From Anaerolineae bacterium (lineage in GTDB: Bacteria; Chloroflexota; Anaerolineae; 4572-78; J111): a stretch of 64,000 nucleotides of DNA. Shown here piece after piece: positions 8,580-17,438 of the stretch (the first letter of the stretch is position 1; each line of letters starts with the position of its first letter). A model generated the notes under the pieces. It saw nothing but the letters and a program-made list of their open reading frames with translations. It was not told the DNA's origin and searched no databases. The stretch spans positions 20,346 through 84,345 of the forward strand of contig JAHDWA010000046.1 of assembly GCA_023382535.1 (NCBI GenBank), written 5' to 3'. Position numbers and translations under genes: made by a program.

Positions 8580-8682
8580 TGAATTTTGACATTAATTGAA
8601 CTTATACGTAAGATAGGCCATCTGAGGTCAACTGTAACAGCAGGGCCATGCAGGTTAAAAAAAACAAACCGACAATGAAATA

Positions 8683-9690
8683 ATGACACCAGAAGAGGCA
8701 AGCGTGGCCTCACCTCCGCCGCCTGAAACGCCGCGACGATCATCGGCCAAAAAAGGTCGTGATCGGGGTTGGTGGATAGGCGGCTTTTTATTTGGTTTTA
8801 CCGTCGGCCTGGCGCTCTCGTTGACCTACGGCTGGGTGCTTGACCCGCGCCCCCTGCCGATCACTCCGGCCGATTTGCGACCCGCCGATAAAGAATTTTA
8901 TCTGCGGCTTATTGCTGCCGCCTTTTATCATGAACGAGATGAAGACCGGGCGCAGGCCAGGCTGGCCAAGCTGGCGGAGCCAAATCTCAATCGGTTGTTG
9001 GTCAAACTGACCGAGCGCTACATTGCCGAAGAACGCGATATCCGCGACATTATTGCTCTGGTCACTCTAGCCGACGCTTTGGGTCAAACAACCCGGCCGA
9101 TGATCGCTTTTCTAACGACACCAACACCCACGCCAACCTCAACACCCACGCTGGCTCCAACCCCAACGCCGCGTCCCACTCAAACGCCAACACCTTTGAC
9201 CCCCATTCCAACACGCACCCCCACTCCCAGGCCAACCCGGATCCCGACCCAAACGCCGGTCCCGACCCGCACCCCGACTCGTACGCCTGCGCCCACGCCC
9301 ACCCCAACGCCAACCCGGACCCCGACGCCAGGTCCTAATTCGCCTTTTGGCGCGGCCCAGTCAGTCGTTCTGTGTGATGAGACCAGCGGTGGATTGCTAA
9401 GAATCTATGTTCGTGATAGACTAGGCGTAGGTGTACCCGGCGTTGAAATAGCAGTTAGTTGGGCCGGCGGCGACGACCGCCTCTTTACCGGTTTCAAGCC
9501 CGACATAGACCCTGGCTACGCCGATTTTCAAATGGAGCCGGATGAACGTTATCAAATAAAATTAGTGAGCGTTACCGCTGCGGGAGCAGCATCGGAAGTA
9601 AGCCTCAGTGGTGGCGGTCTTTGCCCTGATTTGCCGGATGGTATTGCACCATCCTGGCAAATTGTCTTTCAGCAGGGCGTCAACAGGTAG
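8683..9690 (+). CDS. Surface protein of the same design (paralogue 3, divergent outer domain)
   Basis: The 335-residue protein has a longer cytoplasmic N-terminus (about 30 residues, PPPPETPRRSSAKKGRDRG), one membrane helix (about 31-53), the helical segment closing with LVTLADALGQTTRPMIAFLTT, a Thr/Pro/Arg stalk (about 147-223), and an outer domain with VVLCDETSGGLLRIYVRD and the end WQIVFQQGV. The outer domain is shorter and has lost much of the cysteine pattern. It is the most divergent of the three tandem copies. No enzymatic motif is visible. Confidence 0.75.
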   Translation: MTPEEASVASPPPPETPRRSSAKKGRDRGWWIGGFLFGFTVGLALSLTYGWVLDPRPLPITPADLRPADKEFYLRLIAAAFYHERDEDRAQARLAKLAEPNLNRLLVKLTERYIAEERDIRDIIALVTLADALGQTTRPMIAFLTTPTPTPTSTPTLAPTPTPRPTQTPTPLTPIPTRTPTPRPTRIPTQTPVPTRTPTRTPAPTPTPTPTRTPTPGPNSPFGAAQSVVLCDETSGGLLRIYVRDRLGVGVPGVEIAVSWAGGDDRLFTGFKPDIDPGYADFQMEPDERYQIKLVSVTAAGAASEVSLSGGGLCPDLPDGIAPSWQIVFQQGVNR

Positions 9691-9701
9691 GGGGGAACCC
9701 A

Positions 9702-9866
9702 CTGATTTTAGATTCACGATTTTGGAGAGCCATACGACCTCTAAAATCAAAAATTGGTGTGCCTACCTGTAATGATTTTGGATTTACGATTGACGATTTT
9801 GGATTACAGACAGTCCAAAACCTAAAATCCGTGCCCGCCTGATGGGTAGTCCAAAATCTAAAATCA
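9702..9866. repeat. TTTTGGATTTTAGATT-type repeat cluster
   Basis: About 165 bases of AT-rich units recur here in both orientations: GATTTTAGATTCACGATTTTGG, GATTTTGGATTTACGATT, CCAAAACCTAAAATCC and CCAAAATCTAAAATC. They fill the whole gap between paralogue 3 and the next gene and stop just before its ribosome-binding site. An ATG inside the repeat (9842) is in frame with that gene. Confidence 0.75.
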
Positions 9867-9883
9867 ACGAGGAAGGACTTGCG

Positions 9884-12800
9884 TTGAACGAAAATTTTAT
9901 CAAAAACACGCCTCTTTTTGCCGAGTTGACGGAGGAAGAACAGCGCGCTCTTAGCAAACGGATGCGGCTGGAAGATTACCAACCCAACGAGTCTATCTTT
10001 ATCAAAGATGGAGACAGCAATGCCCTCTATTTGATTGATGAAGGTTGGGTTAAACTCTCGGCTAACGACAAAGGCCCGGTTGTCGCCAATTTGGGACCCG
10101 GCAGCCTGCTGGGTGAAACGGACTTTTTCCTGGGACGGCCTTATGCTTTGACCGCCCGCGCCACCGGTAATGTCGTCGTCTGGGCGCTCGACAATAATGC
10201 CCTGGACAACCTCATCGCCGAACGGCCTGAAATCGGTCTCCACCTGGGGCTGGCTTTTGGCACAGGTATTGTCCAATATCAAAAACGCCTCACCACCCAG
10301 CTCGGCAATATTCACCTGTTGGAAAATCTATCTGAGCGTGAACGTGGCCTGCTTGCCCGGCACCTTTCGCCAAAGCGTTACTTTGCCGGTGAGGCTATCT
10401 ACCGCAGCGGCGACCAACCCACCGGGATTTTCTTTATTGAACAGGGTACGGTTCGTCTGATTGGGGAGACAGATGCCGATTATACCGAGTTAGCCGAGGA
10501 CGAAGCCTTTGGCGAAATGGCGGTCCTGTCCAACAAACCTCATTCCAACACTGCCCAGGCCGCTACCGAAGTTATCCTGTGGCAGCTCACCCCTCCCGAT
10601 TTTGCCAGCCTGACCGGAACCAATCCCTCGATCAAATCCAACCTGAGCCGCAATCTTCGCTCCAGCCTGACTGCCGCTGACCAGGCTTACGCCCTGACCA
10701 TTCTCAAACGTATCCCGCTCTTTAAGGATTTGCCTAAAGAAGCCCTTGGCGATGTAGCCCACCTGCTTTTGCTGCGCCACATTCCTGCCGGCGAAACAGT
10801 GTTCAACCAGGGCGATCCCGGCGAAGCAATGTATATTGTCGACTCGGGTACTATCGAGGCTATCAGCGAGTCGCCGGGTAAACCGCGCGAGCTAGTTGGG
10901 CGCTTTGTGGACAGCGACTTTTTCGGTGAAACAGTCCTCCTGACCGGTAAAACACGTTCCTTTACTGCCTATGCCACAACCCCGACCAACCTCTGGGGTC
11001 TTTATCGCACCGATTTTGACCACTTGCTGGTCAAATACCCGCAGCTCAGCGTGGCCCTCAGCCGCGCCCTCCGCGAGAGTTTCAATGCGGGCGATACCTA
11101 CTCTGTCGAACCGCACCTCAAAAAAGTGGCGTTGTTAGGCGGCCTCTCCCGGATGCAGTTGGATGAACTATCGGCCCGTTTGCAGCCGCGCCGTTACCAA
11201 GGCGGCAGCACCATTTATTACGAGGGCCGCTCCAGCGACGAAATGTATTTTATCGAACGGGGCCAGGTAGAACACTGGGCCAATACGCTGCAAGGGCCAA
11301 TTTTGCTGGAAACACTGGGGCCAAGCGACTTTTTTGGCGAAATTGCCCTACTTTCCGGCAAAGGCCATCCCACCACAGCTTACGCGGTAGTGGAAACCGA
11401 AATCTGGGTCCTAACCAAGGCCGATTTTGAGGATTTTTTGCACCGCTACCCCAACCTGGCCGTCACCTTTACTCGTATCTTGAGCGAGCGGCTGGAGCAG
11501 ACAATGGGCCGTCTGCGTGGGGCTGCGCCCCAGCGGGGGCTACCCGCCGGAGCCGGTTTTCAGCCCGCTCCCGCACCCCAAAGGCCCTATGCACCTCCAC
11601 CTGGCCCGGTCAGCCCATCTCGACCCCTAGGCATGCCACCTGTGCGGCTTCACCGGGTTGGCTCAGCTCAGCCCATGCGGGCTTTACCGCCGCAAACCCA
11701 AGCCAGCCAGGGCATGCCGCCACAACCGCCTGTCCATTCGCAGCATACTCAGGCTGTCTCGCCGGTGCCCCGTCCAGGTCCGGCGTCTCACTCGCAATTT
11801 ACCCAGGGCATGCCGCCGCAGCGGCCGCCTGTTCATTCTCAAAACACGATGGGCATGCCGGTCATCCGCCCGGGCGGCTTTTCTCAGCCGACTCAACCCA
11901 TTCCCATGCAGCGGCCTGAGCCGGCGCCCTCCCGTGGCAGGAGTACCCCTGCCAAAAGAGTCAAAAAAGGGGACTCTCGGCCGGCGTCTGCCTCCCGTGC
12001 CAAGCAAGGTTCGTCCCAAGCCAGGCGTGACAAAAAAAAGCGAGCTCCCTCAGCAGCGGCTCAGCCGGCTCAGGGACCAGCTTATGCTGGGTCGCGGCCT
12101 TTAATGCTCCCAGCGCCCCAGGCTGCCCCTCAACCTAGAATTGACGATAGCCGGATGGCTCCCCGCTCCATGTCAAATCGCAGAATTGGCCAGTATCGCA
12201 ACAGTTTTTCGGTTTGGTTTGCCAAACGCAGTCTGGGCGCCAAGTTAAGATTATTAGCTTTCTTGCTGATTATTATTTGGCTATGCGGGATTATGGCGCC
12301 CTCATGGATCATCCAAGCCCTGGCCGCCAACTTTGAGGATAACGGCGCTCGCCCCGGTGATAACCGCAGCATTGTCAATCAAATTCGATTTGAGGGGGCT
12401 AAAGGCGCTGTCGCAGCCCTCCCTTTTGTGGAAACAGCCACACCCACGCCAACCGAAACCTCCACGCCAACCGAGACGCCGACGCCGACCTCGACGGTAA
12501 CGGAAACTCCTATTCCGACTTGGACCCCGACGCCGACGAATACCCCCACTCCTACCGAGACCCCGACGCCAATTTTTACTCCCACCCCCACCGATACGCC
12601 CACGCGGGCCTTCACCCGAGCGCCTCTGCCGCCAACCGATACGCCCACCCCGGAGGCAACTCCCACACCTGATGTGGATTTTGCCCTGGTCAGCGTTCGT
12701 CAGTTAACTCCATGCGAAAATCATGGTAAACATCATATTTTTGTCCAGGTGCGCGATGCTACGGGTCAGGGAATCAATGGTGTGCCGGTGAAGATCCAAT

Positions 12801-13054
12801 GGGCCCCCGTCGAAGACGGTTTTGTGATTGCCAAAACTGAAACCAAGCAGAACCTTACCGGTCAATTGGAGCCAGGCCACATAGACTTTGCTATGTTCAA
12901 AGGCACTTACTCCGTCGAAATCCAGGGAGGAACCAGCCAGAAAGCAGAGGGCATTACGCCTGATTACGGGGTCAACGAAGCTTGCGGAGAGGATGCTACG
13001 GCCAACTCGCTTTACCACCAGTCCTACGAGGTCATCTTCCAGCGAACGTATTAA
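9884..13054 (+). CDS. Four cNMP-binding-like domains, TM helix, Thr/Pro stalk and outer beta-domain in one protein
   Basis: About 1056 residues. Four cyclic-nucleotide-binding (CAP-ED) domains occupy roughly residues 4-126, 143-246, 273-400 and 410-543. Their phosphate-binding cassettes read LLGETDFFLGRPYALTARA, FGEMAVLSNKPHSNTAQA, FGETVLLTGKTRSFTAYA and FGEIALLSGKGHPTTAYA; only the third keeps the arginine that binds the cyclic phosphate. A Pro/Gln-rich disordered region (about 545-770), a basic patch, and one membrane helix (about 787-810) follow, then a Thr/Pro stalk (849-929) and a beta-domain (931-1056, HHIFVQVRDATGQGINGVPV, end YEVIFQRTY) homologous to the outer domains of the three genes before it. 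The start is TTG 9884, which has GGAAGGA 6 bases upstream; ATG 9842 lies in repeat DNA. It may carry a cytoplasmic signal to the cell surface; no such system is known to me. Confidence 0.85.
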   Translation: MNENFIKNTPLFAELTEEEQRALSKRMRLEDYQPNESIFIKDGDSNALYLIDEGWVKLSANDKGPVVANLGPGSLLGETDFFLGRPYALTARATGNVVVWALDNNALDNLIAERPEIGLHLGLAFGTGIVQYQKRLTTQLGNIHLLENLSERERGLLARHLSPKRYFAGEAIYRSGDQPTGIFFIEQGTVRLIGETDADYTELAEDEAFGEMAVLSNKPHSNTAQAATEVILWQLTPPDFASLTGTNPSIKSNLSRNLRSSLTAADQAYALTILKRIPLFKDLPKEALGDVAHLLLLRHIPAGETVFNQGDPGEAMYIVDSGTIEAISESPGKPRELVGRFVDSDFFGETVLLTGKTRSFTAYATTPTNLWGLYRTDFDHLLVKYPQLSVALSRALRESFNAGDTYSVEPHLKKVALLGGLSRMQLDELSARLQPRRYQGGSTIYYEGRSSDEMYFIERGQVEHWANTLQGPILLETLGPSDFFGEIALLSGKGHPTTAYAVVETEIWVLTKADFEDFLHRYPNLAVTFTRILSERLEQTMGRLRGAAPQRGLPAGAGFQPAPAPQRPYAPPPGPVSPSRPLGMPPVRLHRVGSAQPMRALPPQTQASQGMPPQPPVHSQHTQAVSPVPRPGPASHSQFTQGMPPQRPPVHSQNTMGMPVIRPGGFSQPTQPIPMQRPEPAPSRGRSTPAKRVKKGDSRPASASRAKQGSSQARRDKKKRAPSAAAQPAQGPAYAGSRPLMLPAPQAAPQPRIDDSRMAPRSMSNRRIGQYRNSFSVWFAKRSLGAKLRLLAFLLIIIWLCGIMAPSWIIQALAANFEDNGARPGDNRSIVNQIRFEGAKGAVAALPFVETATPTPTETSTPTETPTPTSTVTETPIPTWTPTPTNTPTPTETPTPIFTPTPTDTPTRAFTRAPLPPTDTPTPEATPTPDVDFALVSVRQLTPCENHGKHHIFVQVRDATGQGINGVPVKIQWAPVEDGFVIAKTETKQNLTGQLEPGHIDFAMFKGTYSVEIQGGTSQKAEGITPDYGVNEACGEDATANSLYHQSYEVIFQRTY

Positions 13055-13097
13055 GCAGATTTGCCTTATCGCACTTATAAAACTCCTGTAGGGTCTT

Positions 13098-13133
13098 AAA
13101 ATCCGGGTGTAGCCTGAGCGCACCTGGATTTTT
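13098..13133 (+). terminator. Rho-independent terminator
   Basis: AAATCCGGGTG and CACCTGGATTT form an 11-bp stem with one G-T pair and an 11-base loop, followed by TTTTTGATTT. It closes the four-gene surface-protein cluster. Confidence 0.7.
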
Positions 13134-13184
13134 GATTTGTCCCTAAATGTGGCTATACTACTTTTGCTCACTCTTGTTGTTTCG

Positions 13185-13215
13185 TCTTGTGCCTAAACTC
13201 TGTTTGGGCACAAGA
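13185..13215. repeat. Palindromic element, CCCAAACTCTGTTTGGG family (copy 1)
   Basis: TCTTGTGCCTAAAC and GTTTGGGCACAAGA pair over 14 bases around the triplet TCT, with one G-T pair. The same core and the same TCT spacer recur at 45692-45728, so this is a dispersed palindrome, not just a local terminator. Confidence 0.7.
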
Positions 13216-13270
13216 GAAAACGAGATGAAACTAATCCTGATAAACTACACCCGCAGAGGAGAATTTAACA

Positions 13271-13525
13271 ATGGCCGTTGCCCCTGATCTGTTAGAGATT
13301 TTGCGCTGCCCCTATTGTGTTAGCGGTGAGACCCGCAAACCCGGCGATGATCCCGGCCGGTTGGAATTGGTTCAAAACGAGACTTGGCTCGTCTGCCTGG
13401 AGCCGGACTGTGGCCGCAAATATCCCATTAAAGAGGATATTCCAGTGATGCTCATTGACGAGGGGGATAAATGGATCAACACGGCGGTAGCGGATTTGCC
13501 CCAACCGGGTAAGTTGGTTGATTAA
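13271..13525 (+). CDS. Trm112-like small zinc-binding protein
   Basis: The 84-residue product matches the Trm112/UPF0434 family: LLEILRCPYC at the N-terminus, a second cysteine pair around CLEPDCGRKYPIKEDIPVML, and the closing acidic stretch. In eukaryotes and archaea Trm112 activates several methyltransferases; the role of bacterial homologues is less clear. A good ribosome-binding site (GAGGAG) stands before ATG. It lies just before a secreted peptidase gene with a 17-base gap. Confidence 0.88.
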   Translation: MAVAPDLLEILRCPYCVSGETRKPGDDPGRLELVQNETWLVCLEPDCGRKYPIKEDIPVMLIDEGDKWINTAVADLPQPGKLVD

Positions 13526-13542
13526 AGTTGATAAGGACGAAG

Positions 13543-14913
13543 ATGAAGCGACTCTATCAAAAATTAGGCTTGGTGTTCATTTTACTGTTAAGTTTGGTAC
13601 TTGGGCCTGGGTTAGCCGCTGCTCAAGAAGCGATCCAGGTTGTTGATCAATCCGTTGACGCTAATTTTCGTGACCACCTCACCTTTACGTTGAATGCTAA
13701 AAGTACAGCGGAAATTGTCGAGGTGGATTTGTTGTACCAGGTGGTCGGCCAATTAGCCAGTTCGCGTAACGAAGCTGAATTTATCCCCGGCACCTCGATC
13801 AATGCTGAGTTTAAGATTGATCAGACCAAGCCTGAAAACTATATGCCGCCCGGCACCGAATTGAACTACTGGTGGAAAATTGTTGACTCCGCCGGCAACG
13901 AACTTAGAACCGAAAAGCAGCGCTATCTTTATCTGGACAATCGCTACGAGTGGCAAACCCTGGAAAATGAGCGGTTAACCCTTTACTGGTATGAAGGCGA
14001 CGACAGCTTTGGCCAGGCCCTCTTCGACCGGGCCAATGTGGCTCTGGACACCCTGGCCAGCGATGTGGGCATCAGCTTAAAAGACCCGATAAAAATATTT
14101 ATCTATGCCAGTCACCAGGATTTGCTGCGCGCACTCTCTTCCAATGCCCAGGAATGGACCGGGGGACAGGCGATGACAACCTTTGGCGTGGTCGTCATTG
14201 GGGTCCCTCCCAGCCAATTGGATTGGGGTCTGCGGGCGACCACCCACGAGATGAGCCACTTGGTCATCCACCAGGCAACCGATAATCCCTTTCGGGGCTT
14301 GCCCCGCTGGCTGGACGAGGGCATTGCCGTTTACAACGAAGACACCGAGAACCTCGTTGACGACTTTGCCCCCATCTTTGATGATGCAGTCCAAAGGGAC
14401 GAGTTGATGACCTTGCGTACCCTGTCCAGCCCCTTCCCTGCCGATCCAATGCTGGCTAACCTGGCTTATGGCCAGAGTGGGGCGGTGGTCAAATTCATTA
14501 TTGACACTTACGGCCCGGAGAAAATGGCGAAGCTGTTGTCTATTTTTGCGGAAGGATCGCTGGATGACGAGGCCCTGCAGGAAGCGTTAGGGGTAGATAC
14601 GGTTGGCCTGGATAATGCTTTTCGGGCCAGTTTGGATCTGCCCCCCCTGCCCGGTACCAGCGCTGACGCTCCGGCTGAAGCTGCAACCGAAGAAGCTGAA
14701 CCAGCCTCCGCCGAGATGGCCAACCCGGTGGAAAGTGCTGCCCCGACCACGCAGCCCGAAGCTAATCAAGACTCAGCGCTGGCAGAATTGCCCCCTGAGC
14801 CTGTTCCGGCCCAACCGGCTGAACCCAAAGGCAGTCCCTTTGGCCTTCCCTGCCTGGCCGGGCTGTTGCCACTCATGGCTTTAGGGTGGGTTATTGCCAA
14901 ACGCAAAGTGTAA
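13543..14913 (+). CDS. Secreted, membrane-anchored gluzincin-type metallopeptidase (peptidase MA-like)
   Basis: The 456-residue precursor has a signal peptide (about 1-28, ending GLAAAQE) and a C-terminal hydrophobic anchor with basic tail (LPLMALGWVIAKRKV). The catalytic segment is H235-E236-x-x-H239 in TTHEMSHLVIHQ, with the third zinc ligand or catalytic Glu in WLDEGIAVY (E259), the usual 20-residue spacing of the MA clan. The N-terminal 130 residues look like a beta-sandwich. A Glu/Ala/Pro stalk separates catalytic domain and anchor. Start ATG 13543 has AAGGA upstream; a TTG at 13528 would add five residues. It probably cuts extracellular peptides, substrate unknown. Confidence 0.85.
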   Translation: MKRLYQKLGLVFILLLSLVLGPGLAAAQEAIQVVDQSVDANFRDHLTFTLNAKSTAEIVEVDLLYQVVGQLASSRNEAEFIPGTSINAEFKIDQTKPENYMPPGTELNYWWKIVDSAGNELRTEKQRYLYLDNRYEWQTLENERLTLYWYEGDDSFGQALFDRANVALDTLASDVGISLKDPIKIFIYASHQDLLRALSSNAQEWTGGQAMTTFGVVVIGVPPSQLDWGLRATTHEMSHLVIHQATDNPFRGLPRWLDEGIAVYNEDTENLVDDFAPIFDDAVQRDELMTLRTLSSPFPADPMLANLAYGQSGAVVKFIIDTYGPEKMAKLLSIFAEGSLDDEALQEALGVDTVGLDNAFRASLDLPPLPGTSADAPAEAATEEAEPASAEMANPVESAAPTTQPEANQDSALAELPPEPVPAQPAEPKGSPFGLPCLAGLLPLMALGWVIAKRKV

Positions 14914-14963
14914 CTTAACCATAACCAGAGCGGGAGGCGTAACGAAACTGAGCAAAGAAGATT

Positions 14964-15641
14964 CTACCCCTCATCTTCCTCCCAGCCGTGCTCGCCGATG
15001 AGGGGCACGAAGGCGACGGGCGCTAATCTCTCTTCGATAACTTGGCCGTTATGCCAGTGAAGCCGGAGCAGTTCCTGTTGATGCCGCCGGGGGCCGGTAG
15101 GCACAACCAGCATGGCTTCCTCTTTAAGTTGAGCCAGCAGGGGGGCCGGCACCTCGGGCGCAGCGGCCGTGACGATGATCCCCTCATAAGGAGCGTGTTC
15201 CGGCCAGCCGTAGCCGCCGTCGCCAACCCTAATTTCCACATTTTGGATGCCCAATGTTTGCAAATTGCGCCAGGCCTGGTCTGCCAGAGGCTCGATGCGT
15301 TCGATGCTGTAAACTTGAGCCACCAGCCGGCTGAGAACCGCCGCCTGATAACCCGAGCCTGTCCCAATTTCTAAGACGACCGACTGTCTATCCTGGGGTA
15401 ATTGCAGAGCCTGCGTCATAAAAGCAACCATGTACGGCTGTGAAATTGTTTGGCCGTAGCCAATGGGTAAAGGGCCGTCTTTGTAGGCTTGATCCCATAA
15501 ATCTTCCTCGACAAACAGGTGGCGCGGAATCTCACCCATTGCTTGCAAGATGCGGGCGTCGGTAACTGACCGCGCCGCCAGTTGCTTTTTGACCATAAGG
15601 GTCTGGGCCTCGGCCAGACTGGGCTTTTTGCCAAACATCAT
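14964..15641 (-). CDS. pcm: Protein-L-isoaspartate O-methyltransferase
   Basis: Pcm repairs isoaspartyl damage in aged proteins by methylating it with SAM. The 225-residue sequence has the family hallmarks: PRHLFVEEDLWDQAYKDGPL, GYGQTISQPYMVAFMTQAL, and the SAM motif LEIGTGSGYQAAVL, followed by the ERIEPLADQA acidic strand end. Length is typical. It stands alone, convergent with the peptidase gene. Confidence 0.94.
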   Translation of the reverse strand: MMFGKKPSLAEAQTLMVKKQLAARSVTDARILQAMGEIPRHLFVEEDLWDQAYKDGPLPIGYGQTISQPYMVAFMTQALQLPQDRQSVVLEIGTGSGYQAAVLSRLVAQVYSIERIEPLADQAWRNLQTLGIQNVEIRVGDGGYGWPEHAPYEGIIVTAAAPEVPAPLLAQLKEEAMLVVPTGPRRHQQELLRLHWHNGQVIEERLAPVAFVPLIGEHGWEEDEG

Positions 15642-15908
15642 CTAACCTCTCTCACTATTAAATCACAATCTGTGGCCAATATCAAGAACTACTTCCACTT
15701 ATTAGGGTCCGTTTTTTGTGAAATTCAGCGCAGTAAGATTTTGTAGCCCGCTCTCAATCGTGCTATACTGCTCCCCTGTTGTCTGCAGCCCCTTTAAGTT
15801 TCATGTTTAAAGTGTCATGATCGGTTAAGTGTCAGGTGTAAGTACCAGGACATTTAAACTCTTGATCCTGCTGTTTGGGGTTAGCAGACCTTGTGTTTTT
15901 AGGGAGTA

Positions 15909-17435
15909 GTGAACTTGTCAATACTGATTGTTATTTATATAGTGACTGCACTTTTGCTGGCAATCTATGCCGGCAACACCTGGCTGTTAACCACCCTTTT
16001 TCTCAAGCATCGGCGTACCTGCCCTGCTTCCCTCCCAGAAGAGCGAGAGGAAGAGGAATTACCTCTTGTTACCGTCCAACTCCCGATTTTTAACGAGGCT
16101 TTGGTAGTAGAACGTTTGATTGACGCCATGGCCCGGCTGGATTACCCGGCTCACCTGCTCCAGATCCAAATTTTGGATGACTCGACCGATGAAACGACTG
16201 AAATCGCCTTGGCCAGGGTGGTCGAATACCGGCAGCGAGGGCTGAATATTGACCTGCTCCACCGCAGTGACCGCACCAGTTTTAAAGCAGGGGCGCTGAA
16301 ATACGGCCTGGAGACAGCCAGCGGAGAATTCATTGTTATTTTTGACGCCGATTTTGTGCCGGAGCCAGATTTTCTAAAACAAACCGTGCCTTACCTGGTT
16401 GCCGACTCCCGGTTGGGCTTTGTGCAAACCCGCTGGGGACACCTCAACCGGGATTACTCGCTGCTCACAGCGACGCAAGCGTTGGCCCTGGACGGCCATT
16501 TTATGGTCGAGCAGACAGCCCGCAACCGCTGCGGACTGATGCTTAATTTTAATGGCACGGCGGGAGTTTGGCGGCGGAGCTGTATTGAGAACGCCGGGGG
16601 CTGGCAGGGCGACACCATTTCTGAGGATTTTGATTTGAGCTACCGGGCGTTACTGGCCGGCTGGCGCTGTCTCTATTTGCCAGAGGTCGTCGCTCCAGCC
16701 GAAGTTCCACCCCAATTAGCGGCCTTTAAACGGCAGCAGTTCCGTTGGGCCAAAGGCTCAATTCAGTGCTTAAAAAAGCTGGGTTGGCAGGTCTGCCGCG
16801 CGTCCTTGCCCTGGCCGGTTAAAGTAGAGGCATTGGTCCACTTGAGCGGCTATCTGGCCCACCCCCTGATGGTTATTCTGGCCGTCATCACCCCCATTCT
16901 GATGCTGAGTGGTGGCACAAGGCAGCTTCATTTCCCTTTGATCTACCTCAGCCTGCTCAGCCTGGGTCCGCCTTTGATGTACGCCGTTGCCCAGATGGCG
17001 CTCTTTCCGACTCAATGGCGGCAGCATTATAAAGTAATGCCCCTGCTGATTTTTTTGGGCAGCGGCATTGCCTTGAGCAACACGCGGGCGGTGCTGGAAG
17101 CCCTGTTGGGGATCGGCAGTGACTTCCGGCGAACCCCTAAATTCAATGTGACCGCCACCACCGATCAGTGGCAAAGCAGCGCCTATCGCCTGCCGGTAGA
17201 CGGCATAGTTTTGGGCGAATTGGCCCTCAGTCTCTATTCGTTGGTGACTGCGGGGATTGCGGCGGCCAGCGGCAATCTCTTTGCCGTGCCCTTTATTTTG
17301 CTGTACACCTTTGGGTTTGGTTATGTAGGTTTACTGGGCGTATGGGAAGCGCGCCAGGTTAAGAAGTTTAAGGTTGAACGTTCAACCTTTACAGTTCACC
17401 GTTCAAACGTTCAACCTGTAAACGTTCAACATTAA
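15909..17435 (+). CDS. Processive-type family 2 glycosyltransferase with repeat-derived C-terminus
   Basis: A cellulose-synthase-like GT2: catalytic motifs DDSTDET, the DAD triad in VIFDADFVPEPDF, the base-containing SEDFDLSYRALLAGW, and QxxRW in KRQQFRWAKGS. One membrane helix precedes the catalytic domain (about 4-27) and about four follow (residues 300-480). This layout is typical of polysaccharide synthases or glucomannan synthase-like enzymes; the sugar made cannot be told. The last 25 residues (KFKVERSTFTVHRSNVQPV) come from AACGTTCAACCTTT-type repeats. The start is GTG 15909 or, better spaced from AGGGAG at 15901, TTG 15915. About 265 bases without a gene lie upstream. Confidence 0.88.
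   Translation: MNLSILIVIYIVTALLLAIYAGNTWLLTTLFLKHRRTCPASLPEEREEEELPLVTVQLPIFNEALVVERLIDAMARLDYPAHLLQIQILDDSTDETTEIALARVVEYRQRGLNIDLLHRSDRTSFKAGALKYGLETASGEFIVIFDADFVPEPDFLKQTVPYLVADSRLGFVQTRWGHLNRDYSLLTATQALALDGHFMVEQTARNRCGLMLNFNGTAGVWRRSCIENAGGWQGDTISEDFDLSYRALLAGWRCLYLPEVVAPAEVPPQLAAFKRQQFRWAKGSIQCLKKLGWQVCRASLPWPVKVEALVHLSGYLAHPLMVILAVITPILMLSGGTRQLHFPLIYLSLLSLGPPLMYAVAQMALFPTQWRQHYKVMPLLIFLGSGIALSNTRAVLEALLGIGSDFRRTPKFNVTATTDQWQSSAYRLPVDGIVLGELALSLYSLVTAGIAAASGNLFAVPFILLYTFGFGYVGLLGVWEARQVKKFKVERSTFTVHRSNVQPVNVQH
17360..17434. repeat. AACGTTCAACC-type repeats inside the end of the GT2 gene
   Basis: Units GTTGAACGTTCAACC, CAGTTCACCGTTCAAACGTTCAACC and GTAAACGTTCAACATT occur in tandem and encode the extreme C-terminus of the glycosyltransferase. 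The same family appears near 3066-3126 and 34340-34375. Confidence 0.75.
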
Positions 17436-17438
17436 ACC

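Noticed and set aside
9842..9883. ATG start for the four-cNBD protein
   Set aside because: It lies in TTTTGGATT-type repeat DNA and has no ribosome-binding site, whereas TTG 9884 has GGAAGGA at good distance.
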